Positions 1-7,948 of a stretch of DNA of 45,810 bases are shown here, one piece after another. Position 1 is the stretch's first letter, and every line of letters starts with the position of its first letter. The DNA is from PUPG01 sp031323845 (lineage in GTDB: Bacteria; Bacteroidota; Bacteroidia; Bacteroidales; UBA7960): positions 1 to 45,810 of the forward strand of contig JAVIYP010000018.1 in the NCBI GenBank assembly GCA_031323845.1. Reading direction: 5' to 3'. Below the pieces are notes generated by a model. The model worked only from the letters and a program-made list of their open reading frames with translations, was not told the origin of the DNA and did not search any database. The position numbers and the translations under genes were made by a program.

Positions 1-221
1 CAATAAAGACTTTTGCGACCTTCGCGTTCAACTCTTTGCGGCCTTTGCGCTCAACTCTTTGCGGTCTTTGCGTGGAACATAAAGCCGGCTTTTTTCTCGC
101 AAAGAACGCAAAATATAAGACACGCAAAGAACGCTAAGAAGAATCAATACAGACTTTTGCGACCTTCGCGTTCAACTCTTTGCGGCCTTTGCGTGGAACA
201 TAAAGCTGGCTTTTTCCCGCA
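1..221. repeat. TTTGCG-rich degenerate repeat block
   Basis: Two long direct copies are visible, at about 1-100 and 145-221. Both begin CAATA(A/C)AGACTTTTGCGACC and both end GTGGAACATAAAGC followed by a C/T-rich run. The first copy also holds an internal duplication of about 22 bases (28-50 and 51-72). Between the copies the same CTTTGCG core appears in reverse orientation (CGCAAAGAACGC, about 97-135), so the block can fold on itself. Similar TTTGCG-type intergenic sequences are common in Bacteroidota and Chlorobi genomes as far as I recall. I see no transposase or terminal inverted repeats. The open frame that crosses it (13-276) repeats the same peptide and is not a credible gene. Confidence 0.75.
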
Positions 222-653
222 AAATGTCGCAGACAAAAAAACTCCAGGTAGTCATAATCACCCCCCGGTGTGTTAAAATTTGGTCATGCCGGTTTCATAG
301 GTTTATATTTTCGCTACTGTTTAATTATCTGTGTTTTGTGTTCATGTCTAAGATGCTGAATGGATGTGCAGATGTGCAGATGTGCAGATGTGTATTTGGC
401 AATTATTTATGATTTCACAGTTTCCTGATGTGTGCATTCTATAAAACATTTTTAAAAACAAAATGACTTCTTCGTTGGAGTGAATATATGCATTAACATT
501 TAATTTTTATTAAGAATTGATTAGTGGCTGAGGCACATTTATTGTTGAACAGGCATTGAAGATATTAAACTGCAATAATGTCAGGTTTTTTATGTTCATA
601 ATGAAACAAAAAGCTTAATAAATTGTTAATTAATGCGATAAAACTTGGAAGCT
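222..653. other. Gene-free AT-rich region before degP-like gene
   Basis: Apart from the 8-base tandem repeat, nothing codes convincingly here. The last 170 bases are AT-rich and presumably contain the promoter of the DegP-like gene, but I could not find a clean TAnnTTTG element. No tRNA or structured RNA is evident by eye. Confidence 0.5.
363..394. repeat. 8-base tandem repeat, four copies
   Basis: Four consecutive copies of GATGTGCA are present, the last ending GTA. They lie in the gene-free stretch upstream of the DegP-like gene. This is a simple-sequence tract that could vary in copy number by slippage. It lies about 260 bases before the start codon, so a promoter-spacing role is only speculative. 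Confidence 0.85.
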
Positions 654-2141
654 ATGATGAGGATTTTGGGATTGTTTTTTGTCGCCGTGCTTGGTGGTGC
701 AGTTGCATTAGGAATCAATGAATACATTACGGGCAGCGATGATCAGCCGGTTGTAGTGCATACCATTCCGGCACGCAGCGATCAGGTTCCTGCCACTTTT
801 ACGCGCAACATGCCTGTGGCGGGTGCTAATTTGCCTGATTTTACCGAAGTTGCCGAACAGACAGTAAATGCTGTGGTGCATATACGTGCTGAATTTGAGC
901 GTCGTGGCAGTCCGCATAACGATTTTTTCGGCCAGGGTGATATTTTTGACTTCTTTTTCGGTCCCCGCCAGCGGCGTCCTGCACCTGAGCGGGCACCGGT
1001 AATCGGATCCGGCAGCGGGGTCATCATCAGCCAGGATGGTTATGTGCTAACCAACAACCATGTTATAGAGAACGCCAACAAGATAGAAGTAACCCTGAAC
1101 GATAACAGGATGTATGAAGCCAGGCTTATTGGCAGCGATCCTACTACCGACCTTGCCTTACTGAAGATTGATGAACAGGGTCTGCCGTTTCTGGGGTTTG
1201 GCGATTCGGATGAGTTGAGAGTCGGTGAGTGGGTGCTGGCCATCGGCAATCCCTTTAACCTGGCCTCAACGGTAACGGCCGGCATTGTCAGTGCCAAGGG
1301 AAGAAACATTAACATCCTTACGGAAGAGATGGCCATCGAGTCTTTTATACAGACCGATGCAGCCGTTAACAGGGGAAACAGCGGCGGAGCCCTGGTAAAC
1401 ACCCGCGGTGAGCTTATTGGCATAAACACGGCTATTGCTTCCACCACCGGCTCTTTTGCCGGTTATTCCTTCGCCATTCCGTCGAACATCGCCTTAAAAG
1501 TTATGGAGGACCTGCTGGAGTATGGCGAAGTTCAGCGTGGCCTGCTTGGAGTGACTATCTCGCCGCTTACCAGCCGAAGGGCTGAAGAGCTGGGTTTAGG
1601 AGTCATACAGGGAGCCTATGTTGAAGAGGTCGGAACGAACAGTGCAGGAGAAGAGGCCGGACTGAAGAAGGGCGACGTCATCCTCTCCATCGACAATGCC
1701 AAGGTTCGCAACCCTTCTGAGCTGGTTGCCGCCGTCGGCCGCAAACGTCCGGGTGATACCATAAACATCAGGTATTACCGTAATGGACGTGAGCGCGAAG
1801 CCACCGCCACACTGAAAAATATTTATGGTGAAATTGCCGCTGTTACCCGCGACACGCGCGATGTCAGCGAGCTGCTTGGGGCACGTTTCGAGCTTGTTAG
1901 TGAAGAAGATCTGCAGCAATTGAACATTGAGCATGGTATTCAGGTTATATCCTTGACAAGAGGTGCTCTGAGCAATGCCGGCATCAGAAGAGGATTTATC
2001 ATCACACATATGGATAACCAGGCTGTTGCCTCGCCCGCAGATGTGCACGAAATAATCAGGGGAAGAACCGGGGGAATTCTTGTGGAAGGTGTTTATCCGA
2101 ACGGACAACGGGCCTATTACGGTGTTGGCCTCGGCCAATAA
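654..2141 (+). CDS. DegP/HtrA-family periplasmic serine protease
   Basis: This is a Do/HtrA-type ATP-independent periplasmic protease and chaperone that degrades or refolds misfolded envelope proteins. Numbered from the ATG at 654 it has 495 residues. They comprise a single N-terminal hydrophobic segment (about 2-20, signal peptide or anchor), a trypsin-like domain (about 60-275) with triad His136 (TNNHV), Asp166 (TTDLALL) and Ser243 (RGNSGGAL), then two PDZ domains (about 285-375 and 395-490). The frame is open from a TTG at 645, but ATG 654 or 657 directly precedes the hydrophobic segment and is preferred. The next gene is the sigma factor; htrA beside rpoD is, as I recall, also found in Porphyromonas. 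Whether it should be called degP or degQ cannot be settled here. Confidence 0.95.
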   Translation: MMRILGLFFVAVLGGAVALGINEYITGSDDQPVVVHTIPARSDQVPATFTRNMPVAGANLPDFTEVAEQTVNAVVHIRAEFERRGSPHNDFFGQGDIFDFFFGPRQRRPAPERAPVIGSGSGVIISQDGYVLTNNHVIENANKIEVTLNDNRMYEARLIGSDPTTDLALLKIDEQGLPFLGFGDSDELRVGEWVLAIGNPFNLASTVTAGIVSAKGRNINILTEEMAIESFIQTDAAVNRGNSGGALVNTRGELIGINTAIASTTGSFAGYSFAIPSNIALKVMEDLLEYGEVQRGLLGVTISPLTSRRAEELGLGVIQGAYVEEVGTNSAGEEAGLKKGDVILSIDNAKVRNPSELVAAVGRKRPGDTINIRYYRNGREREATATLKNIYGEIAAVTRDTRDVSELLGARFELVSEEDLQQLNIEHGIQVISLTRGALSNAGIRRGFIITHMDNQAVASPADVHEIIRGRTGGILVEGVYPNGQRAYYGVGLGQ

Positions 2142-2183
2142 TGACGGATTTTGCTGATTTGTTTTCATTCAGGCTTGTAAAGC

Positions 2184-2215
2184 CTTGCAGATATAGATTA
2201 TTTTTAGTACCTTTG
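2184..2215 (+). promoter_or_regulatory. Bacteroidota-type promoter of rpoD
   Basis: CTTG at 2184-2187 is followed after 20 bases by TACCTTTG at 2208-2215, which fits the Bacteroidota consensus TTTG-N19-21-TAnnTTTG. The predicted start of transcription is near 2222, giving a leader of about 60 bases. A short hairpin (AGGCTT/AAGCCT, 2171-2185) overlaps its upstream edge and might end the degP-like transcript, though it lacks a strong T-run. Confidence 0.65.
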
Positions 2216-2280
2216 GGCGCTTTTTATACCCTGAGCATAAATAGTGGATCTTCCTAATTATCAAAACTTTATAAAAACAT

Positions 2281-3147
2281 ATGCGACAATTAAAGATTTC
2301 AAAATCTATTACCAATCGCGATACCGCTTCTTTAGATAAATATTTACAGGAAATTGGAAAGGTGCCGTTGATCTCGGCAGAGGAAGAAGTTCAGTTGGCA
2401 CAAAGAATAAAGCAGGGGGATCAGGTTGCTTTGGAGAAGCTTACAAAAGCCAACCTTCGCTTTGTTGTGTCTGTGGCCAAGCAATATCAGAACCAGGGAC
2501 TTAGCCTTCCTGACCTCATCAATGAGGGGAACCTGGGCCTGATAAAGGCTGCCAAGCGTTTTGATGAAACACGGGGTTTTAAATTCATATCCTACGCCGT
2601 TTGGTGGATACGTCAATCCATTTTGCAGGCTCTGGCTGAACAGTCGCGGATTGTTCGCTTGCCGCTGAACCAGGTGGGATCGCTGAACAAAATTAAAAAG
2701 GAGGCTTCAAGGCTTGAACAGCGTTTCGAAAGACCTCCATCGGCCGAGGAGCTGGCAGATGCCCTAGATGTGCACGAAGACAAGATCACCGAATCCTTCA
2801 GGATTTCCACGCATCATGTTTCTGTTGATGCACCGCTGGTGCAGGGAGAAGATGCCAGCCTGCTTGACGTTTATGTAAACCAGGATTCACCCAACGCCGA
2901 CTCAAGCCTCATACACGAGTCGCTGGCACGCGAGATACAGCGTTCGCTGGCTACACTGACGGAAAAAGAACGCGATGTTATCAACCTATACTTTGGCATT
3001 GGCATGAACCATGGACTGACACTCGACGAAATCGGTGCCAAATTTGATCTGACACGCGAACGCGTCCGACAGATCAAGGAAAAAGCAATTCGCAGACTGA
3101 AGCATACCTCCAGGAGCAAGCTGCTTAAAGCGTATCTCGGCCAGTAA
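2281..3147 (+). CDS. rpoD: Primary-type RNA polymerase sigma factor (RpoD/SigA)
   Basis: At 288 residues this has the usual length of the Bacteroidota housekeeping sigma factor, which lacks the long region 1.1 and non-conserved insert of proteobacterial RpoD. Region 1.2 (about 14-48) and region 2 (about 50-130) are intact; region 2 includes the core-binding DLINEGNLGLIKA and the -10 recognition segment with YAVWWIRQ. Region 3 follows at about 140-210. Region 4 ends in a helix-turn-helix with TRERVRQIKEKAIRRL (about 255-272). It has its own promoter at 2184-2215 and a strong terminator at 3169-3192, so it is probably monocistronic. A paralogue of equal length lies at 17836-18702. This copy keeps the canonical RERVRQI motif and is the better candidate for the principal sigma factor. 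Confidence 0.95.
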   Translation: MRQLKISKSITNRDTASLDKYLQEIGKVPLISAEEEVQLAQRIKQGDQVALEKLTKANLRFVVSVAKQYQNQGLSLPDLINEGNLGLIKAAKRFDETRGFKFISYAVWWIRQSILQALAEQSRIVRLPLNQVGSLNKIKKEASRLEQRFERPPSAEELADALDVHEDKITESFRISTHHVSVDAPLVQGEDASLLDVYVNQDSPNADSSLIHESLAREIQRSLATLTEKERDVINLYFGIGMNHGLTLDEIGAKFDLTRERVRQIKEKAIRRLKHTSRSKLLKAYLGQ

Positions 3148-3168
3148 GGCTGTAATCAAAACATCAGA

Positions 3169-3192
3169 AAAAGGCATCTGCGGATGCCTTTT
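3169..3192 (+). terminator. Intrinsic terminator after rpoD
   Basis: A perfect 10-base stem, AAAAGGCATC (3169-3178) pairing with GATGCCTTTT (3183-3192), encloses a 4-base loop. It begins 21 bases after the rpoD stop codon. The A/T ends of the stem supply the T-run. Confidence 0.8.
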
Positions 3193-3237
3193 CCATATAC
3201 ACCCATCTTAACCTGTTTGACTTAAAAACGTTTCAAC

Positions 3238-4995
3238 ATGATCCGGTTCCTTACCACACTGCTTTTGTTTGCCAGCCTGTTTTTGCCGCACGTTAACTCG
3301 CTGGCGCGGGATATCAGGATACACATTGCCGTTACTTCTGATGTGCATGCCCGTCTGTTTGCCTATGATTTCGTTGAGAACAAACCCGCCAGAACCTCTA
3401 TGGCTAACGTCCACTATGTGGTGCAGGCGATGCGTGCAAAGGAAGGGACGAATTTGATTTTGCTCGACAACGGCGACCTTATCCAGGGCACTCCGGCGGC
3501 ATATTATGCAAACTTTGTCCAGGAGTCGGATAAAAACCTGTTTAGCCGGGTGATGAACTACATGAGGTTCGATGCCGCCACGGTAGGCAATCATGATATT
3601 GAAGCAGGCCCTGAGGTGTACAACCGCCTGATCAGTGAATTCAACTTCCCATGGCTGGGAGCAAATGTGTTGGATGTCAGCACTGGAGGGCCGTATTTCC
3701 AGCCTTACGTAATCGTAGAACGACAAAATATTCGTGTAGCCATTCTGGGACTCACAACCATTGGTGTTCCCAACTGGTTGCCGCAGCACCTGTGGGAGGG
3801 ACTTGAATTTCATGATATGGTTGAAGCAGCAAGGTACTGGGTGACCTACATCCGTGAAAATGAGCAGCCAGATGCGCTCATCGGCTTGTTTCACTCCGGT
3901 CTCGGACCACTGGACGCTGACCCTTCCGCGCATCCGCTTGAAAATGCCAGCGGTTATATTGCCAGGCATGTGCCCGGGTTTGACCTGATTTTTTCAGCCC
4001 ATGACCATCGCCGCAGAATACAAACCGTTGTAAATACTGAAGGAGAGCAGGTTATGGTTTTGGGCGGCGGACATTTTGCGGAAAACCTGGCCCTTGCAGA
4101 GCTCCGCTTTGAACGTCTCGCACGAAGGGAGTTCCGGTTAAAAGATATCCGGGCCGATATGATCTCAACCGTGGAAATGGTGCCAAGTCACAGCTTTATC
4201 AGGCGGTTTGAAGATGATGTTCAGGAAATCATACAATTCGCAAACCAGGAGATCGCTACGCTGACATCTTCCGTGGCATCAATGGAATCCCTGTTCGGCA
4301 GCGCCGCCTTTACCGATATGGTGCATGAAATACAGCTTAAGCTGACCGGTGCCGACATATCGTTTACTGCTCCCTTGGCGTTTGACCAGAACATTGCGGC
4401 CGGGAAACTGCGGATGCGGGATTTTTTTAAACTCTATGAGTTCGAAAACTACCTGTACACAGTTACGCTGAGCGGCCAGGAAATCAAAGACTACCTCGAA
4501 TATTCCTATGCCTTGTGGTTTAATGAGATGCGAAACGAAGAAGACCATCTCCTGAACCTGCACCGCGACGTGCTGGGCAGGGTGCCCGATGACCGCCGCG
4601 GCCGCAGAGCATTAAGCAATCCATCGTATAATTTTGATTCGGCGGCAGGCATTCATTATGTTGTTGATGTCAGCATGCCTGCGGGCTCAAGATTGACCAT
4701 CTCCGGCTTCGAAGATGGAAGGTCTTTTGAACTGCATGAAACCTATAACGTTGCCATTAATTCCTACCGCGGCAGCGGAGGAGGTGGTCACCTGGTGAAT
4801 GGAGCCGGTATTCCCCGCGATCAGATAAAAGACCGCATTACGGCTACAACCGATACCGACCTCAGGTCTCTTATGGTTGACTTTTTCAGGAATAAAGGCG
4901 TATATAACCCTGTCAGTCGTGACAACTGGAAACTGATTCCGGAAGCCTGGGTGGAAAAAGGTAAGGCAAAAGATTTGGAATACCTCAGGCCTTAG
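3238..4995 (+). CDS. Periplasmic 5'-nucleotidase / 2',3'-cyclic phosphodiesterase family protein
   Basis: This 585-residue exported protein belongs to the UshA/CpdB-type metallophosphatases, which release phosphate from nucleotides outside the cytoplasm. A signal peptide covers residues 1-23. The N-terminal calcineurin-like domain (about 26-300) shows the metal-binding motifs in order: SDVHARL (Asp35, His37), DNGDLIQG, GNHDIEAG, a histidine in LFHSGLG, and SAHDHRR. The C-terminal substrate-binding domain of this family fills about 340-560. The gene follows rpoD but is separated from it by an intrinsic terminator, so it is likely transcribed on its own. It converges on the aspartyl protease gene with a 7-base gap. 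Nucleotide specificity (5'-nucleotides versus 2',3'-cyclic forms) cannot be read from the sequence. Confidence 0.9.
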   Translation: MIRFLTTLLLFASLFLPHVNSLARDIRIHIAVTSDVHARLFAYDFVENKPARTSMANVHYVVQAMRAKEGTNLILLDNGDLIQGTPAAYYANFVQESDKNLFSRVMNYMRFDAATVGNHDIEAGPEVYNRLISEFNFPWLGANVLDVSTGGPYFQPYVIVERQNIRVAILGLTTIGVPNWLPQHLWEGLEFHDMVEAARYWVTYIRENEQPDALIGLFHSGLGPLDADPSAHPLENASGYIARHVPGFDLIFSAHDHRRRIQTVVNTEGEQVMVLGGGHFAENLALAELRFERLARREFRLKDIRADMISTVEMVPSHSFIRRFEDDVQEIIQFANQEIATLTSSVASMESLFGSAAFTDMVHEIQLKLTGADISFTAPLAFDQNIAAGKLRMRDFFKLYEFENYLYTVTLSGQEIKDYLEYSYALWFNEMRNEEDHLLNLHRDVLGRVPDDRRGRRALSNPSYNFDSAAGIHYVVDVSMPAGSRLTISGFEDGRSFELHETYNVAINSYRGSGGGGHLVNGAGIPRDQIKDRITATTDTDLRSLMVDFFRNKGVYNPVSRDNWKLIPEAWVEKGKAKDLEYLRP

Positions 4996-5002
4996 ACTAT
5001 AG

Positions 5003-6229
5003 TTACAACAAGTCTTCCCTTAAACGGAACTGCTTTCTCAGCACCTCCCGTTCACGCAGTACAACTATCGTTATAACACTGCCTGTTTTTCCGGATAACT
5101 CATCGAGGATGCTTTCCAGGGTCAGTTCATGGTGGTATTTCCGGTTCATTTGTATGATCTGATCTCCGGCAGCCAATCCCGCCTCGTAGGCAGAAGAACC
5201 CGGCCGCACATAGTGAATGACGAACTGGCGTAAGCGGGGACCGCGCGACACCACTTCCATACCGCTTAAATTGGTGTGAAAAGGTTGTGAGAAAAAGTTC
5301 CCTTTCCGCAACACCATGAGTTCAGAGGGGTAGTCAATGATTACATTGAAACGTTTCATGATGCCTCCTCCAATGATCCCTTCCCAGGCAAGATGATGCC
5401 CTTCAAACTTCAGAAATTCTGCATCCGGATAAGAAACCAGGGGCTCTTTAATATATATGTCGCCCAGGCTTATCTTTTTGACACGCCCCATCTTCCCCAG
5501 CAGATTGCCGCTGATACCCTTCCCCAGGAAGCCAGAAATGGTGTTTTCAGAAAGATCCATATAGTGCCGGTTCAGATACAGCGGATGACTTGCACCAAGG
5601 TCTATCAGCAAGTTTGTGTTGATCTTTTCCCCATTATGACCGTAAATTGTTGAATTGACATAGGGTTTGCCATTGATCAATTCGAATGGAATAATTTTGC
5701 TGCGCCTGTGGATTCTGTAGTCTGGAGTGCGATACACCTTCATGACCTCCGATGAATAGCTTATCTCAACAGGGAAGTTCCGGAAAAAATCGTGACCGAT
5801 AATACCCACAACCGGAAAACCAAATATTTCTGAGAAGGACAGGATGTCTTCAGGGATCACTATCATATTCATGTTTTTGCCGGTAATTCCTCTCATGCTG
5901 ATTTCCACCCCTGTGGCCAGGTATGCTTCCACAATGCCTTCACCACCCAGACCGTACACCAATATCGTTTCTTGAATGTTAAGGTTCAGCAGATGAGAGA
6001 TCAGGGGCTCTGTCAGGATGGTTGTGTTTACCCCGGTGTCGAGGATAAAGTGGAAAGGGCCACGACCGTTGATGTTCAGGGTAACAACGGCAAGATTGTT
6101 TCGTACGATGATGGGTACCGTGATGTGACTTCTTTGCCTGTCGAAACTAAAACCACTGGTTTTTCCGCATGCAGCAAACGGCATGTGAAGCATCAGCAAT
6201 AGAAAAACGATTGGAGTTAGCTTTCGCAT
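5003..6229 (-). CDS. Exported retropepsin-like aspartyl protease with C-terminal PDZ domain
   Basis: This 408-residue protein starts with a signal peptide (1-20) followed by Cys21 (FAAC), a marginal lipobox. Two retropepsin-like half-domains follow. The first has the active-site triplet Asp64-Thr-Gly (FILDTG) and the second has Asp210-Leu-Gly-Ala (LIDLGA). A flap-like Gly-rich stretch (VYGLGGEG, about 91-98) lies in the first half. Residues about 325-400 form a PDZ domain that includes the typical SSAYEAGLAAGDQI segment. The family is widespread in Bacteroidota, and its substrates are largely unknown. The second triplet is DLG instead of the usual D[ST]G, so its activity is uncertain. The gene stands alone between the convergent nucleotidase gene and pyrD, which lies 52 bases upstream on the same strand. 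Confidence 0.85.
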   Translation of the reverse strand: MRKLTPIVFLLLMLHMPFAACGKTSGFSFDRQRSHITVPIIVRNNLAVVTLNINGRGPFHFILDTGVNTTILTEPLISHLLNLNIQETILVYGLGGEGIVEAYLATGVEISMRGITGKNMNMIVIPEDILSFSEIFGFPVVGIIGHDFFRNFPVEISYSSEVMKVYRTPDYRIHRRSKIIPFELINGKPYVNSTIYGHNGEKINTNLLIDLGASHPLYLNRHYMDLSENTISGFLGKGISGNLLGKMGRVKKISLGDIYIKEPLVSYPDAEFLKFEGHHLAWEGIIGGGIMKRFNVIIDYPSELMVLRKGNFFSQPFHTNLSGMEVVSRGPRLRQFVIHYVRPGSSAYEAGLAAGDQIIQMNRKYHHELTLESILDELSGKTGSVITIVVLREREVLRKQFRLREDLL

Positions 6230-6281
6230 AAGATGTTCTGTTTCTTAAAACATAACAAAAACTTAGCCAAAGTATAACAAA

Positions 6282-7337
6282 TCATTCTTCAACCGGTTCA
6301 TTGTGTTTTAATTGAAGTAATTTCCGGTTAATTTTTTTCGCGATGGAAGGCCCTTCATAAACAAAACCGGTATAGAGCTGAACAAGCGATGCCCCTGCTG
6401 CCAGCTTTTCAAGGGCGTCTTCGGCAGAAGATATACCCCCAACACCAATGATGGGGATGGTTCCACCGGAGCGCTGGTGGAGGTACCGTATGGTTTGTGT
6501 TGATTTTTCCCTCAAGGGTTTGCCGCTTAAGCCGCCCTGACCGATCCGTTCAGCTTCCTCGCTGCTGAAGGTAAGCTGTTCACGCGAGGTAGAAGTGTTG
6601 GTGGCAATGATGCCGTCGAGTCCGGTTTTTTTTACAATCTCAATGACCTCATCCAGCTGGCTGTTGCTCAGGTCCGGCGAAATTTTTAACAGGACGGGCT
6701 TTGGGGCGGGTCTTGACCGGTTATTTTCCTGAATGTTTTGCAACAGAAACAACAGCTTGTCAGTGTCCTGGAGTTTGCTCATCCCTTTGATGTTAGGACA
6801 GCTTACATTGACAACAAAATAGTCAACCAGGTCAAACAGGGCATTAAAGCATTTCAGGTAATCTTCGTGGGCCGATTCATTCGGGGTCAGGGTATTTTTC
6901 CCAATGTTTCCTCCAATGATGATGGTTCGCTGTTGTTTCCTGAGCTTTAGGGCAACGGCTTCCATGCCTTCATTGTTAAAGCCCATTCTGTTGATCAGGG
7001 CCTTGTCTTTCGGCAACCGGAAGAGGCGTGGCCTGGGGTTTCCCTTTTGTCCGACAGGTGTTACCGTTCCTATTTCTACATGGCTGAATCCAAAACTGCC
7101 AAGCGCATTATAGAGCCTGGCTTCCTTGTCGAATCCGGCGGCAATGCCAACAGGGTTCTTAAAAGTCAGACCGAACAGCTGCCGCTCCAGTCGCTTGTCG
7201 CGAAGGCAGTATGTTTTCCGGAGGATAAGACGCATCCCCGGTATGGCGACCAGCAACGGCAAAAGAAAGGCAACGAGCCTGTGAATAAATTCAGGGGGAA
7301 ACAGAAACAGGACGGGCCTGAAAAATTTAGGATACAT
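6282..7337 (-). CDS. pyrD: Dihydroorotate dehydrogenase, quinone-dependent (class 2)
   Basis: This enzyme oxidises dihydroorotate to orotate, the fourth step of pyrimidine synthesis, at the membrane. The class 2 assignment rests on the N-terminal amphipathic extension (about 1-40) that docks such enzymes on the membrane to reach quinone. FMN and substrate motifs are present: AAGFDKEA, GTVTPVGQKGNPRPR, NRMGFNNEG, and near the C-terminus GVGGISSAEDA. Numbered from the ATG at 7337 it has 351 residues. Longer in-frame starts up to 7415 would add a stretch lying inside the upstream gene and not typical of PyrD. The start overlaps the end of the DUF5606 gene by 11 bases, suggesting translational coupling. 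Unusually, the loop motif is NVSCPN with Cys180, where class 2 enzymes normally carry the catalytic Ser (NxSSPN). Confidence 0.93.
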   Translation of the reverse strand: MYPKFFRPVLFLFPPEFIHRLVAFLLPLLVAIPGMRLILRKTYCLRDKRLERQLFGLTFKNPVGIAAGFDKEARLYNALGSFGFSHVEIGTVTPVGQKGNPRPRLFRLPKDKALINRMGFNNEGMEAVALKLRKQQRTIIIGGNIGKNTLTPNESAHEDYLKCFNALFDLVDYFVVNVSCPNIKGMSKLQDTDKLLFLLQNIQENNRSRPAPKPVLLKISPDLSNSQLDEVIEIVKKTGLDGIIATNTSTSREQLTFSSEEAERIGQGGLSGKPLREKSTQTIRYLHQRSGGTIPIIGVGGISSAEDALEKLAAGASLVQLYTGFVYEGPSIAKKINRKLLQLKHNEPVEE

Positions 7338-7818
7338 GACTGTCTTTGTCTGCAGAAGGTGCTTTCTGCTCTTTGTTACCAGCATCACCGTCATCGCCGG
7401 TCGGGGGTTCATCACCGCTGCCTTCTTCCTCTTCCGGCCTGGTGATAAGGCCTTTTTCCAGTAACAGGTTGTACCAGGCGAAGACCTTCTTCATATCGGA
7501 AAAATAGACCCTGTTTTTATCATAATCAGGGAGTAATTCTTCGAATTTTGCCTTGGTGGCGCCGGCGTCAAGCTTTGGATCCGGAAGGGCTTTGCCACCC
7601 TCGTGCTCATGAATCATCCACAACACCTCTTTCAGGGGCTTGTCACCCTCTGTCGTAAACAGGCTGATGTCTTCCAGCAAGCTTGATCTGTCACTGGCAA
7701 ACACATGGGTTTTTTTCCCGTCGGTCATTGATTCGACCAGCATGCCCTGCCGGGTTTCCGAAAGTACTTTGTACAGGCCGCTTTTACCGGCAATGGTCAT
7801 TATCTTACTCAGATCCAT
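7327..7818 (-). CDS. DUF5606 family protein (Bacteroidota-specific, unknown function)
   Basis: This is a 163-residue soluble protein. Residues 1-135 match my memory of DUF5606: it opens LSKIMTIAGKSGLYKVLS, continues with a small beta-rich domain (VESM..GKKTHVF, then ISLFTTEGDKPLKEVL), and has a helical part near DMKKVFAWYNLLLEKGLI. The last 30 residues are acidic and low-complexity (EEEEGSGDEPPTGDDGD). The start at 7818 is preferred because the family begins here; an in-frame ATG at 7860 would add 14 residues. The gene overlaps pyrD by 11 bases. No function is established that I know of; the N-terminal domain looks like a small binding module. Confidence 0.8.
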   Translation of the reverse strand: MDLSKIMTIAGKSGLYKVLSETRQGMLVESMTDGKKTHVFASDRSSLLEDISLFTTEGDKPLKEVLWMIHEHEGGKALPDPKLDAGATKAKFEELLPDYDKNRVYFSDMKKVFAWYNLLLEKGLITRPEEEEGSGDEPPTGDDGDAGNKEQKAPSADKDSHVS

Positions 7819-7948
7819 TTTTTGTCGTATTGATGATACAGTAATTGAATTGACATGCAAAAATAAGGATATTCACGGATTATGGCAAACACAGGCAACA
7901 AAGCATCTGAACGGCAGGTTCCGTTTTTGCCTGGTCTCCGGTTGATCA

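Noticed and set aside
13..276. Open frame of 87 codons in the 5' region
   Set aside because: It consists of the translated TTTGCG repeat and contains the same peptide twice; no start-site context or family resemblance.
363..394. Possible CRISPR-like array
   Set aside because: The units are 8 bases and directly adjacent with no spacers; no cas genes in the window.
1596..2168. 190-codon minus-strand frame
   Set aside because: It is antisense to the PDZ part of the DegP-like gene and has no recognisable motif.
3208..3969. 253-codon minus-strand frame
   Set aside because: It lies entirely antisense to the 5'-nucleotidase gene, which has clear motifs and a signal peptide.
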